Of a stretch of 64,000 bases of DNA, positions 11,701-24,100 are shown one piece after another. How positions within the stretch are numbered: position 1 is the stretch's first letter; the number at the start of each line of letters is the position of its first letter. Under the pieces are notes generated by a model. The model worked only from the letters and a program-made list of their open reading frames with translations, searched no databases and had not been told where the DNA came from. The translations under genes and the position numbers were made by a program. Source of the DNA: Chaetorhynchus papuensis (lineage: Eukaryota; Chordata; Aves; Passeriformes; Rhipiduridae); the NCBI GenBank assembly GCA_013396525.1, contig VWYX01001224.1, forward strand, positions 124,001-188,000, given 5' to 3'.

Positions 11701-14700
11701 ATTATATTTTGAGCAGAAAATAATTATTAAGAGAACATTATATCTTGCAGATTCAAGAATGTACAAATTACCCAGGCATAAATGTAGGCTAGAAACCAGA
11801 ATTAACTTTCTAGCTATCAGAATAGGCAGAAATGAGGTATTTCTCATGCCAGATTTTCCCAAATGGTAAGATAGATGGAAAAAAATAACCTGGTTGTGTC
11901 AGCTAACCCTTTCTTTCTTTCTAGAGGGGAGTACTCAAAATTGTCATGTAGCTGTTCCTTAGCTTTTCTGGGTTTCAGATATTTGAAATGTCATGGAGGA
12001 ACCTTGAGAGCTCGATTGGTAGAGTACTTTGGGGGTTACCCAGCCTGTAAAGCAGCCACCAGGAGCCAGCCCTTGCTTTGGGTTTCTCAGCATGCTGGTG
12101 AGGAATTTCCAATTTTTGCTTCTCCCCTCCCGGTATTCTCCACTGGAGGGCAGGAGCTCACTTGTAAAATGCCTGAATGCAGTTCATAGCAATTGAAGAC
12201 ATGAATAACTGCATAGATGAATACCGTTCATTCTAGTTAAAATAATTCTAATTTGGCTTGTGATTGAGCTGAAAGCCTGTAGAACTCTGAGTCTTACCAC
12301 CAAAACTAGAAATTATATAGTTTACTTTTTACAGCTTGAAAGCCTAAGTGCAGTCTTTGTCAGGATATTTTACTAATGAGGTCCTAATTCCAAGTTAACA
12401 CGAATATTACCTCTCTTTGTCATAGGCCTTCCTAGTGCATTTTCTTATGATAGACTTTGCAATACCTCTTGTGTGTCACTCCCACAGCTCTATGAAATCT
12501 TCCCCTGGCTGATGAGCCGCCTCCCTGGGCCTCATAAGAAGGCATTGGCTTGCTATGATGTCCTGAGCAACTTTACACGGAGAGAGATCCGAATGCACAC
12601 AGAGCGTGGGATACCAGAGGAACCACAGGATTTCATTGACTTCTACCTGGATCACATTGAAAAAGTAAGTTTGTTCTGCCCAATCATACAGCCATGGGGG
12701 AAAAGGTCAACACGGACCATTGAATCGACCCAACCACTTGAAATCATCACAGTCTCTCACCTTTCTAGATGTGGTAATGTGAATCCAATAACCAGGCCCT
12801 TGCTAAATCCTTTCTTATCACTGCTATGTCACAGCACCTTGCAATCCTTTCATTAAAGGGCAGGTTAATACGCTGCATGTTTTTTTCATTGGCACAAGTT
12901 GCAAAATGATTGAAGGTCTCCAGGAAAGAATACTGAATTACTAAATTAACAACAAGAGAACTGGGAAGGCCTTTGGAAGACAGAGTGGGATGTTCTGGAT
13001 ATGATGTTCAGCTGGTAAAAGTTTGCCAAGAGAATTTGCAAGAGGACAGCTGGATTTTGAGAACATTTTATGGAGAAATAAGGAGTCAGCAGTGTTTCTG
13101 ACAAGGCTGAAAAAGAGGAGAGTGCCAGGGTCAGTGAAGTTTCAAGCAGACAAAGGAACTGGGACAAATAAGGGCATTTTGTTCAGGCAGGCATAGTAGA
13201 GGTAGGTGGGAATCCATAGGGCTTTGAAGGGCTGTAGGAGCCGTGCACAAGATCTCTCCCTTTTCTAGATCATACCAAGATCACTTTGTACAAGTCTCTT
13301 GGGAACTGGATCACAGTCCTGATCAGCAGGACTGAAGCAGCTGCCCTTCCCCTCTGTGATTCCTACCTCCACTTAATCACTTTTCCTTTCTCCTCTCCTC
13401 CACTGCAGCAGGATATTTTCCTCCTCCTGTTCTGCTTGGTGACAGGAAGAAAAAAGGAGGAAGGGGAGGAAGTGGCAAGACGAGACTGGTGTGACTTGGG
13501 GGTGGCAAGGCAAGGGTGGCCCAGAGAGCCAAATGCCCTGGGGAAGGGGCAGTGACTGCTGCTCCTGGTGGCAGTGCTGTCCTGCAAGCACAGCCAGTGT
13601 CCCCTTCACCACTGTCATGTGCTGGTAGCAGCAACAGAGGTGGCTACAACCTGTTGGGCTGCAGGCACTCACCTGCCTCTCCCTGACAGTTCTTTATTGA
13701 TCAATTCCCACATCAGCTGCTATATTCTTACATCTGGTGTGGATGTCAGCCTAAATGGCTTCTAGCTCCTTGAATCCTCTTGTTTTAAATTTTTTTAATA
13801 GCGGCACAGTAACACATCTGGCCTTCCAAAGCATTTGACTGCTTCTAAAGCCTTTCATTGCTGTTAGAGGATTTATGAGACTTGAACATCAGCATACCAG
13901 AAATTGTTTCAGTGAGCTCTTCTGGGACTCTGCTAGGTGGAAATCATCCAAGTTTGTTTATTAAAAAAATTGAACTGTCTGTAATAGATGAACAGGGGCA
14001 ATAAAAAAAAAGATTAAATGATATTCCAGCAGGGAGAAACATCCCTCCTTCTTTTCAATTTCTTCACTGGCAAGAGATAGGTTCAGCACCTCTGAGCATA
14101 GCCTGCCTAAATATAGACAATGAATTCCCCCAGACCATAACTGTGTTCTTTTCTAATTTCAGCGTATCCACATCCTCACACTCCTAATTGAAAACTGTAA
14201 AACTCCAGACAGCTGCATGTGAGTCACTGTGCCCTTGCTGTGTAGAAGAAACCTGAATGCCACAGGTTAAGAACTTTACACAGCCTAGTGTTCACTGCCT
14301 GGTCATTGTATTTCTTGGTAGAACAACTGAGTGGTGGACTATGACTTGAGACATGAAGAATGACACACTGGTGCACATCTTCAGAGGAAGATTTACTTAT
14401 TAAACATTCTAAATTAACCGCTATTTGCACATTAAACCAGTAATCTTTTTTTTTTTTTTCAGATGTGATTTAACATGTGATTTAACTTCATGATTAAGAG
14501 TGGAATAAACACAGCTTGTCTGTTTTTGCCAGAAAGCAAATTTGCACAGAATTTTTTCCCTTACCTCTAAATTTGCTCTATCAAAAAAATGTTAATTTTT
14601 GTGTTGATAGTCATCTGTGGTGTCTAACATTCCTTAGCAGTCTTTCTGTATTGTCCTATAAGGAGAAGACACTTGCAGCTTGGAACCAGTTATAAAATCA

Positions 14701-17700
14701 CATTTAATCCTATTCTGTTTTTTCTAACTTCCATGTATAAGCCTCTAACTTTTCATATCATTTGCAGTCCAAAGATGAACCCAAGTCAACATACAATGAA
14801 GACAACATGATTTATTCTATAAACGACCTTTTCTTGGGTGGATCAGAGACATCAAGCACTACTTTAAACTGGGGCCTGCTCTATATGATGGCAAATCCAG
14901 ACATCCAAGGTGAATAGATAAACCCATCACAAATATCTCTCGTGCAATAGAAAAATCAAGTCATAACATTTACATGGATCAGAGATTATTCCTGGATACT
15001 GATACATGCCTAGTAGCACATGTACCTTTTTGTACTTGTGGGTCTGCCCTAGGCAGCACCAGTAGATCCAGGGATTAAATTAAGTCTGTGATGTATTTGA
15101 GTTTCTTGTCACAGAAATTATTCCAGTCAGGAGAGGAAACAGATGGCTCCTCTGTTACATCTATGTGTATTTAAGAAGTTTGGTTTTAAGTCTAGTTTTT
15201 AAATAACCACCAATCCCTTTCATAGAGCACTGAACAAAAACCAAAGGAAGAAGGATGTTTAATGATGGATAACAGAAATCTCACTGTTAAGTTGCAGAAT
15301 ATATGCAAATGCCCAGAGGAGAACAGGATTTTAAATGGAGGAAAGAGACAAAAATAAGAAAAAATTGCTAAACTTGTAGCTGTCAGACAAGAAATTCTGC
15401 TTAATCTCATGCTATCACATGTTTTGTTTTCACTTACTCTAGTTAAGGTTATGAAAGCACTAACTCACCTGTATAATTTTATTTAGCTAAATTTGATGCC
15501 TTGCACGTATTTGGGAAAGCAGAGTATCTTCAGAGTGATCCTTCCTGGGCTTCTTGAGTAATACACTACATCAAGGCTCTCTGAAGGAGCTGACACCACT
15601 GTATCTGTCCTCATTTAATTAATTGGTGGCTTCTTTTTGAACCCATTCATACTTTGCCTGTGTTGACATCCAGTGACAATGTTCCCACTCTGTACCATAC
15701 GGAGAAGTTTGGCCTTTTGCCTCATCACTGAATTGGGAATAGAAATATGTGTTTATATAATGCATTGATTGATAACTTCAAACTACCTGGATTCTCAAGT
15801 AGTCATGTGATTCTGCAAGAGAGTTTTTCATAGAAAGAAGTTTACTTAAAAATATTTCTGAGTATACGTTTTAAATTCTGTAAGGTGCTTAAATCTCTGT
15901 TGTTAGTTTAATGAAGGAATGCTGGCAGTCACAGGGCAGGCTTGATGTGAATGGGCACAGACTGATCAATGCAGAATGGACTTCCCTGCATCTTACTGTT
16001 ACTTCAAAACTCCTGGAAAAACACAGGATCATTTATTAAAAATCTAAGGTATTTTTATTAGGTGTGTACTGCGTCTCTTGAAGTTTATAAATCACAGGTT
16101 TCATTTTTGTTAATGGTCCCAAGGCTCCTGTGCAATAAGTAATTTAAAACATGCTGTTCTTGATCAAAAGGCAGATGCCAAGCAGTAGATCCATTTTTTA
16201 AATGGTATTTGGATCTTGTTCTAGTTGCCATGGCTTCGCTTAACAGACATTCTCTGTAAGAACCATTTCCTTTTAACAGGAATTAGACTTTTAAGGCTCA
16301 GACTCACCTGGCGTAAGTTTCAAAGAGCTGTGAGCCTAATGTTCTAACTGGCTGTAGGCATTTGAGGCACCTAGGCAAAAGAAAACTCAAACTGTTATCT
16401 CTTGGATTTGTGGTAGTAAGGTAACACTTCGTTTTAAATTTTTAAGCAACAAATGTCTTTTCTTAATCTACGATCAAATAACTTCTGACCCAGAGGCAGA
16501 GTTCTCATATGTTTAAGCTGTTGGAACATCCTGCTACTTTAATTTTCTTTATAAAAAGTTACTTGCATTTCTATATTAATTATGGTGTTGTTCTCATAGT
16601 TCTAAATGGGAAATGTCTTCAAAAATGAAATTATTGGAAATACTTGATATGTTTTTCCACCTGAAACAGTGACTATTTTCCACAGAGAAAGTGCAGAAGG
16701 AGCTGGATGCTGTTCTGGGTCCCTCCAAGTTAATCTGCTATGAGGATCGGAGAGAACTGCCCTACACAAACGCTGTGGTTCATGAGATCCAACGCTTCAG
16801 CAACATCATCTCAGTTGGCATGCCCAGGGTGTGTGTGAGGGACACAACCGTGCTTGGCTTTCCCCTCAAAAAGGTAAGACATTTTTTCAGTTGCTGCAGA
16901 CCTTTCCTGCTTCAGTAGAGCAAGGTGTGGATTAAAATCTGTTTGTGCCAGGGTATTCTCCTCAACAGAAGGGGGGCTTGATGCCTTTAGATTACAGTCT
17001 GAATGTGAACAAGGAACAGAATTGATGTTTTTTTCCTTTCAGGGCACCATAGTCCTTCCAAATATTGCTTCATCTTTGTATGACCCAGAGGAGTGGGAAA
17101 CACCTCGACAGTTCAACCCTGGTCACTTCTTGGATAAGGATGGAAACTTTGTGGCCCAAGAAGCATTCTTACCATTCTCAATAGGTAAGTGGGCTACAGC
17201 ACAAACATCAACAGCTTGGATTGGGACTGTAGAATGAAGATGTCTATTAAAAACCTATTGGTTGTCTATTCTAAAGCTTTTTGTGGAAAACAATGCTTGA
17301 ATCAACATGATATCATGTTTTCAGTAACATATATTCTACTGAACAAATAATAACGTGGAAAACCAGAGGTGTCCTGAGAAACATATAAATCTAACTTGCC
17401 CTATTTTTGGAAGGAAATTCTCTCCTAATGATTGTGGCTATTGATTTTGGACACTCATTTCATGCCAGGCATACATATGGAAAGCACTTTCAAGCAGCCC
17501 TCTTGATTCTTTATGCATTCAACACTAGAACACGACTTCTCCCAGGAAAAGCAGGTCCTTATTCTTCATTTACATGAATTCCTCTAAAGTTGTCAGCCAA
17601 AGGAAGATGAGGCTTTTGAGGTAATTGAAGGGAGCAGAAGGGGTACACGGTTACCTATAGCTGCAGATAAAATTCTTTGAAGGAAGAATTACATGAAGCT

Positions 17701-18014
17701 TTGTGTCACTGATTGCATTTAGTCCTACAGAAATTCTGGACTTGGCAAAAATACCTTTGCACTGTGTGAGGACGAATACAGTTGCTGTTGGGTCAGGGTT
17801 ATTTACTCACTGTCCTTCCCCTGTTCCCTCTGCAGGGCACCGGGTGTGTTTGGGGGAGCACTTAGCGAGGACCGAGCTCTTCATTTTCTTTGCCAACCTG
17901 CTGAGGGCGTTCACCTTCCGGCTCCCTGAGGGAGTGAGCAGCATCAACACTGAGCCCATTCTGGGGGGCACACTGCAGCCCCACCCCTACAGGGTTTGTG
18001 CCATTCCACGTTAG
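5774..18014 (+). CDS. Cytochrome P450 family 2 protein, gene B (complete, nine exons)
   Basis: Coding exons are 5774-5944, 6925-7087, 8035-8184, 9985-10145, 12488-12664, 14768-14909, 16686-16873, 17043-17184 and 17836-18014. They give 1473 bp and 490 residues, the usual CYP2 length and the canonical CYP2 nine-exon layout, with GT-AG introns throughout. The ATG at 5774 is chosen because it aligns with the start of gene C and gives a 57-residue exon 1. Features by residue are: a hydrophobic ER anchor at about 3-22; the proline-rich hinge FPPGPVPLP at 30-38; helix-C WKQQR at 121-125; I-helix GGSETS at 298-303; K-helix EIQR at 355-358; PRQFNP at 405-410; and the haem loop FSIGHRVCLG at 429-438, with Cys436 as thiolate ligand. 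It should be a membrane-bound monooxygenase of the ER. The substrate cannot be read from sequence. Intron 3 carries a CR1 fragment. Exon 9 is nearly identical to that of gene C. The subfamily is unproven; CYP2AB or CYP2J-like is possible. Confidence 0.96.
8443..9040 (-). mobile_element. CR1-type LINE fragment (3' end), in intron 3 of gene B
   Basis: Read on the + strand, the block follows the familiar reverse-complement order of an avian CR1 3' end. It has an opening resembling the terminal octamer repeat (attatagaa), then 'gtccaacccc', 'cctctctgggtaac', 'agttccactgttcagtg', 'ccttcccttctccagact', 'ctctcagcctctct' and 'aatgcagcccaggatgatg', and finally 'aagggcacattttttggctc'. The element is therefore inserted antisense to gene B and is 5'-truncated, as usual for CR1. 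Many substitutions and several small indels suggest an old copy. No reverse transcriptase frame remains. Identification rests on my memory of the CR1 consensus. Confidence 0.8.
9712..9764 (+). repeat. Short direct repeat, copy 1 (gene B intron 3)
   Basis: A 53-bp segment, containing 'attttttcccttacctcta' and 'aatttgctctatca', recurs almost unchanged at 14530-14583 in intron 5 of the same gene. Only a few differences and one single-base indel separate the copies. The flanks do not match, so it may be a fragment of an interspersed repeat or a small duplicative insertion. Confidence 0.75.
14530..14583 (+). repeat. Short direct repeat, copy 2 (gene B intron 5)
   Basis: This 54-bp segment pairs with 9712-9764 in the same orientation, about 4.8 kb apart within gene B. 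The family is unknown to me. Confidence 0.75.
17807..18010 (+). repeat. Gene-conversion-like tract, copy in gene B (intron 8 end plus exon 9)
   Basis: These 204 bp are identical, with no mismatch found by eye, to 40981-41184 in gene C. The tract begins 29 bp inside intron 8, covers the acceptor and exon 9, and stops at the last codon, where T (B) versus C (C) precedes the shared TAG. Identity then ends within eight bases. Gene A exon 9 differs at many sites, so plain purifying selection does not explain the match. The tract is noticeably GC-richer than the surrounding introns. Confidence 0.9.
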
Positions 18015-21000
18015 GCTGGACATGTGCAGTGTGTCACAGACCATCTATGAAACATCTTTCTTATTTTTCTGAATGTATATCTTGAGACTAGACAATGCTT
18101 TTTGTCTTGGATTTGAATTCCTAGTCCAAAAGCTACCTTTTGACTACAATAGATACTTTAGTTTAGACTCTCTTACCTGCTCATGAAGGTGATATTTTTT
18201 GTGGTAAAAGTTCTTTTAATCTGTAAGACACCATCATTCTCAGCCCTAAAGGCATCTTGCAGTTGCTGTCTGGCCTGGCAGGTATAAATCCGTGGCATTG
18301 CTGAGAAAATGACAAAATTGACTGCCAGACTTAAAAAATTCATTCATTATCTCTGATAGTGAATTCATTCGTTATCCTATTTCCAAAAGAAAGTTGGGAA
18401 AACATATCTGGAAAATTATGCCTCTTGATGTCACTATCACCAACAGCAACATTTCAGTCAACTTTTAGTTAATGGTCACTAATAAAAGATATGAAGGAAA
18501 AATTAACAACTGGTTTTGTTTATAGATGACTTACAGCTTACAGAGAATGTCTAGATTTGATGCAGCAGAATATGTGTAAGGCATCTTTAAACGTGGCAGA
18601 TAATTTCTGACTCCAGTAGTGAAAATGTGAAGGCTGAAACTTGGTGAAGAGTGAAGACACAGAGAGAAGATTCCTTTAATGGCACATGCTTTTAGCATTT
18701 TAAAAGTCTGACAAGTCAGTTTTAGGAAAGTCTTTTCTAACAGGGGAACTGTTTACTCCCATGCCTGCCTCCTGTTAGGATCAGCACTGGGAGGCTGCTA
18801 CACCAGGTGCAAGGACTTCCCAAAGGGCAGTTTGGGTGAGGAACCTGCTTTGGTTAGAGACGATGGTAAATGGAAAAGTGTTCATGGAAAATGCCAAACA
18901 TACTTTTTAAACACCTCAGCAGATCAGCTTCCTGAAGCCACAAAGGCTTGCCATATACATAAATACTAATCAAATGCAATTAAAGAGTCTATAATTAGTA
19001 GAAAAGGAAAAAATTGGTTCCTATGCTAAGTATTTATCTTGTCTGGAAAAGTCTTGTAAAGTGTAAGTGAACTTGTCCTTCATTCACGTTCCTATGAGAG
19101 AGGACAGGACAGCTGAACAGATGATCATCTGCTAAATCAGTTATCACTCCATGTCCTCCACTGTGTGATTGAGATTAGTTCCGGCAGTTCACCATGAATC
19201 ACGAATTTAGACCTGTCTCATTATTTCTAATTCAATAGCTGATGGAACACAGCATCAAAATAGTAACCACTTGATATTTAGCTGTTATTAAGTTAAATGG
19301 CAGGATAGCAGTAGTGAAATATGGAAGACCACATCCTGACATTTTATGTGACAGAAAACTGTGCCCTGGTAAAAACTGATGTCAAAGTCTGTGTGGATTT
19401 GCATGTGTGCATGGGAAGATAAGGTGAAGCTGAAACCACCATGATTTGGGGATGTTGGAGCTGTCTTTGTTGCTTAGAAATGAAGCTGGAAACATCAGTA
19501 GCACTACAAGCATTAACATCACTGCTTTGTGATGCTGTCGCTCCTGACGGCCGTGTGCTCGTCCAGATAACCTTCCAAAAGGGAAGCCCATAAATGAGCC
19601 TGGGATGGAATCATGGCCAGGACAACCCCTATGCATCCAGAGCTGGTTGAGTTCCCTGAACCCATAGGAATGGCACAGCCCAAAACAAGGGGCATAAACA
19701 CCACTTGTGCAGGTGTGCAAGAGGAGACACGCAGGGCGCTTCAGAGGGAAACTGCACATCGTATTTGGGCAGGTTATTGGTGCATGTCTGTGACAGGAGC
19801 AGCTTGTTGTTGGTTTCTATTCCATTGTGCAGAAATGTCCAGGGCATGAGAGCCCAGCACATGAGCCATGGCAGCAGGAGGATGTCAGAGGGAAGCTCAC
19901 AGCACCAAGATGGGAGAGCTGTGCCTTTCAGAGCCTTTGCATTTCTGTTCCTGCCTAACCTATTTTAAAAGTGAGTCACTTTAGCTCATCTTCTAATAAA
20001 GCCTGGTCTTTCTGAACTCTTAAAAGCCTTTATAAAGCCTGGCTGACGTTGCCACAGAAGGCCAATGAATCTGAGAGAAGATTTGAGAGAAGCCCAGCTC
20101 CCATTCATGAAGTATGTACCAACCCTCTCAGCTTTGGCTGTGTAGTGGTGTCACCTCCAATCAGGCTGCTGAGCTTTAAGGGGTGTCTTGGAGACACCCC
20201 CCCACCCACATCCTTCATTCCTCTCTCTTATATTCTTCACTGCTTCTATGTTATTTCTCATGTCTTCCTCAGGCTCCAGTTTTGTACCGGTATTTGCACC
20301 TGCTCAAGCATACATGGAAAAGTCTGGCTATAAAGGAAAATACAGAAAATGTAGAGAGGCAAATCTGAAGATTTTGGGTCCATGTAGCTCTTGGAGAGGC
20401 TCAGAGCCTTTGAATCTGTGATGCTCATCTGACACCCTTTTCACTGAAAGCTTATATGCAAAGCAAATATAAGTAGAAAAGAAGAAAACCCTGTATTTCA
20501 AGTAATATAATGAGGAAAAAGGAAACTGGTGTTGTCTCAAAACTGCAGTATATCAGGAAGGCTCTCTGGCAGATGGGGAACTTAATGGCTTTTTTGGCTT
20601 TTATTGTCAATGAAAATGGCCAATGCATTCAACATCAATGGTGTTCAGGGAAGATTTCTGTCTAGGTTAGGAAGGAGGAGTTAGAAAATAGCTAGATAAA
20701 TGTGATGTTTTCAAATTGGCTGAGCTGATTCATCCCAGGGCACTTAGCAGAACAGTATCAACCTCAGAGCTATTAGCAATTATCTATGAAAACCTGTGGA
20801 GGATGGGAAAAGGTCAAACATTTCCTTGTCTTCGGAAGGTAAGAGAAATTGCAGTGTTATAAATCAGTCAGCCTGATTGCACTTCTCAGAATATCCTGCA
20901 AATAATCAAATTTTAAGCACTGGGAGGAAAACAGAGTCAGTGCTCACCAAAGAATGTCAAAGTCACTTAGTTCTGTTTGATGACACTGCTAGAGGTCTGT

Positions 21001-23611
21001 TTTCAGAAGAGAAGCTGTTAATGTAATTTACTGCTCTTTAATGTGTCTTTGACACTATCTCACGAACTCTGTGGAAATGTGGGGTATCTGAAGCTTGATA
21101 AAACTTCATGGAAAAGTCAGGAAATGTGTATGAACAGTACTATGCCAAACTGGAAAGATACACTGAATAGGATTCTGTCCTGCATCTGGTACTATTCAAT
21201 ACTTAATCGAGGACCTTGATAGTAAAAGCACCAGATCTGGGTCAGGGCTAATTTCTTGATGCCACCAGATCCAAACTGATGTCTGCAGCAAGGTAAGAAA
21301 GAGGTATTCCAAAACTTGTATAAATTCCAAGAAACTTTAATGCAGGACCATTTTATTTGGATTTATCACCTTTGTGAAGGTGCCATAACATGGGTACTTC
21401 TCCTTAGTAGTTTCAATGTCACATAGCTGAAGAGGTGAGAGAGACCCTATTCCAGCATCTCTCATTATTCCCTCCTTCCTTTCTTCCTGGAGTCACAGTT
21501 TTCTCTGGGAAGTTTCTCTGGGATTTTTTTTCTTGATCATTATGGTTTCCACAGAGCAGTAAGCTGCAGCAGAAGGATGTATTTTAGTTTTGCAGGGAGT
21601 GTAAAATGCCTCTAAAAGCTATAGAATTTAAACTCAAGTTTGCTGTCCTGAGCTAAAATATTTACTTTGGATATTCTTGAATAAAAGACTTAGTGGTAAA
21701 ATCAGGAACTTTTCATTAGGAATTTCTGAGACAGGTTATTTAAAACTGTATTAATCCATTGAAATCATTGGACTAAAAAATCCCAATGAACTGTATTAAT
21801 TTGAAGTAATATTTCAGCTGAGTTTAAGATATCTTTTGCTTAATGAAATACTTATGAACTCCTCCTAATATCTTCAAAGAAATCACAGCCTGTGGTATTT
21901 TTAGCCGAACACTCCAGAAACTATTTATTTTCTGTCCTGCAGTGTGAGATTCTAATGTTAAAGGAATAACAATAACAAAATTGCAGTCCTTTGCCTGAAC
22001 AGTTTATGAGATACAGCAAATGAGACTAGAGACGAGCTAGTAATACGAATATATTCTGTGGTCAGCTGATGATATGATGGTATTCTACAAAGCTTCATGT
22101 TAAGGAGCATTACAGAGAAAATGAAAAAAAACCAACTGGAGTGTTTTATATGAGATTCTTTTTGAAGTAGCTTTTTTGAGCACTACAAAAGTGCTTATTT
22201 CTGTGGTGCAGTCAAACGAGCATCGGCTCTGCCTTGTAAATCCAGGTTGGGCTGACAGCTATGAGCTATGGATGAATCTGGTTTCTCAGGTAAGGCAGGC
22301 AGCTTCCCTTAGCCTACTCCTGGGTAGTTTTGGGAAGGGACAAATGTCACCACCCACCCCTAATACTGAGGGTATCAGTAGTTTCAGCATGCATGGACAG
22401 CAACCTAAATCCTGGAGAAATGCAGGCCATTATGGGACCTGCAGGCTGAGGTACATGGGATTCCAGGCTTGCCACTCTCTGACACCACTGTGGCATTGGC
22501 CTGCCCTGGCAGAGCTGGGCACAGCTCTGTGGGTGCTCCCCGTGTAGGGATCTAGTCCTGACATGTGTGTTGGGTCTGATGCTGCAGCTGAGAGAAGCTG
22601 TCTGTCCTTCAGCAGAACACCAAGGGCTGTCAGGAAGCGTGCTGGCTAATTGAGCATGGATCAAGCGGGAATTCCACAGCACAGAATGATCCCGTACGGG
22701 TATTTCAGCTGCTCCGAGGCACCAGGCAGAGGGCAGCAGAGGCCGTCAGCTGCTGAGCAGGAGCTGCACTTAGACACACGCGTGGTACCAGGGGACGCTG
22801 GAGTTCATCGCACCTTCATTTGCCGGCAGCATGGCACTGGTTGAGGATGAGATTCAAATGCTATAATACAATATCCTTAATAGATTTCTCGGACCTTTTG
22901 GTGGAACAGTGTCTGCACGGTTTCTTGATTACATGGATACTATTCACCATCACCGTGCTCTTCTGCTCTCTGATCAAGATAAAATGTTCATGATTTTCTC
23001 TGTACTCACAGTCTCTCCCACATAAGGGAATGCAGTACACCAGGGAAGCTCCCAAACGAATTAATGTGTGCCTTGCACTAACTTTCATTTTCTCTAGGTG
23101 AGACAGTGGGATTTGACCAGGCCCAGATCTTGGAAAAACAAAGTAATTATGCAATTTGAAATGTGGGAATCACATCCATGAGGCTCAGAAGCAGATTATT
23201 TATTTAATTTGCCCTGCCTCTCTCCTTTCCTTTCTGTTAAGTACTGCCAAGAGAAAAGAGAAAACTTTGAGATAATTATAAGAAACAAACAAACAAACCC
23301 ATACCAACACCAAACATTCCATCCCCCCCCCCCCAAAAAAAAATCAAAACCAAAACAACCAAGAAATATTGAACTAAATAATTACGGCTATTCTCCATCA
23401 ATTTTAGTTTGTTGTTGGTCTTTATCCAGGCTGAGCTTCTGCAGTAGGGGAGTCAAGACTAAAATTGCCTTTTATCTTTATGATGTGTTTGACAGGATGC
23501 TTTACACGGAGCTGACCAAAGTGATTCTCCTTGAACAATGCCATCCTCTAATCAAAGAAAGCCCTGTAATTCATGAATCTGAGCAGCACAGAATGTCTCC
23601 CTACTTTTCTC
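18015..23611. other. Intergenic region between genes B and C, left part
   Basis: About 5.6 kb. It starts with the 3'-UTR of gene B, with a candidate AATAAA at 18481-18486. I searched for further CYP2 exon relics (PPGP, WKQQR, GGxET, ExxR, FxxGxRxC) and saw none. A GC-richer patch near 22400-22830 contains several CpGs but no recognisable exon. A 97-codon minus-strand frame at 22861-23154 has no family I can name. A simple poly-C/poly-A run lies at about 23321-23343. Confidence 0.5.
18481..18486 (+). terminator. Candidate polyadenylation signal of gene B
   Basis: An AATAAA hexamer lies 467 bp after the gene B stop codon and is the first good match on the + strand in the presumed 3'-UTR. Its use is inferred from position only. 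Confidence 0.45.
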
Positions 23612-24100
23612 TAATTATAGAATTATAGATTTGTTTCGGTTTTAGAAGACCTCTTAGACCATTGAGTCCAACCTTTACCCCAGCACTGCCAAGTCCACTG
23701 GTAAACCATGTGCCAAGTGCCAAATCTACACGTCTTTTAAAGACCTCCAGGCATGAAGACTCCACCACTTCCCTGGGCAGCCTCTGCCAGGGCTTGGCAA
23801 CCTTTTGGGTGCAGAAATTTTTCCTAATGTCCAATTTAAATCATCCCTGGTACAACTTGAGGCCATTTGTTCCTGTTTTGCACTTGATACTTGGGAGAAG
23901 AGGCCAATCCCCACCTGGCTACAACCTCTTTTCAGGGAGATGTAGAGAATGAGAAGGTCCCTCCTGTCCCTCCTTTTCTCCAGGCTGAATAATCCCAGCT
24001 CACTCAGCTGTTCCTCATCAGACTTGTTCTACAGACACCTCACCAGCTCCATTTCCCTTCTCTGACATGCTCCAGCACCTCAGCGTCTTTCTTGACAATT
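23612..24100 (-). mobile_element. CR1-type LINE fragment (3' end), intergenic
   Basis: The + strand shows the reverse-complement signature of an avian CR1 3' end in consensus order. It opens with tandem octamer-like ends (attatagaattatag), followed by 'gagtccaacctttaccccag', 'actccaccacttccctggg', 'cagcctctgccagggcttgg', 'ttttcctaatgtccaattta', 'ttgttcctgttttgcacttg', 'ccctccttttctccaggctg' and 'acatgctccagcacctcagc'. It is 5'-truncated and better preserved than the copy in gene B intron 3, suggesting a somewhat younger insertion. The 5' limit is blurred; similarity may run past 24100. There is no surviving protein frame. Confidence 0.85.
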
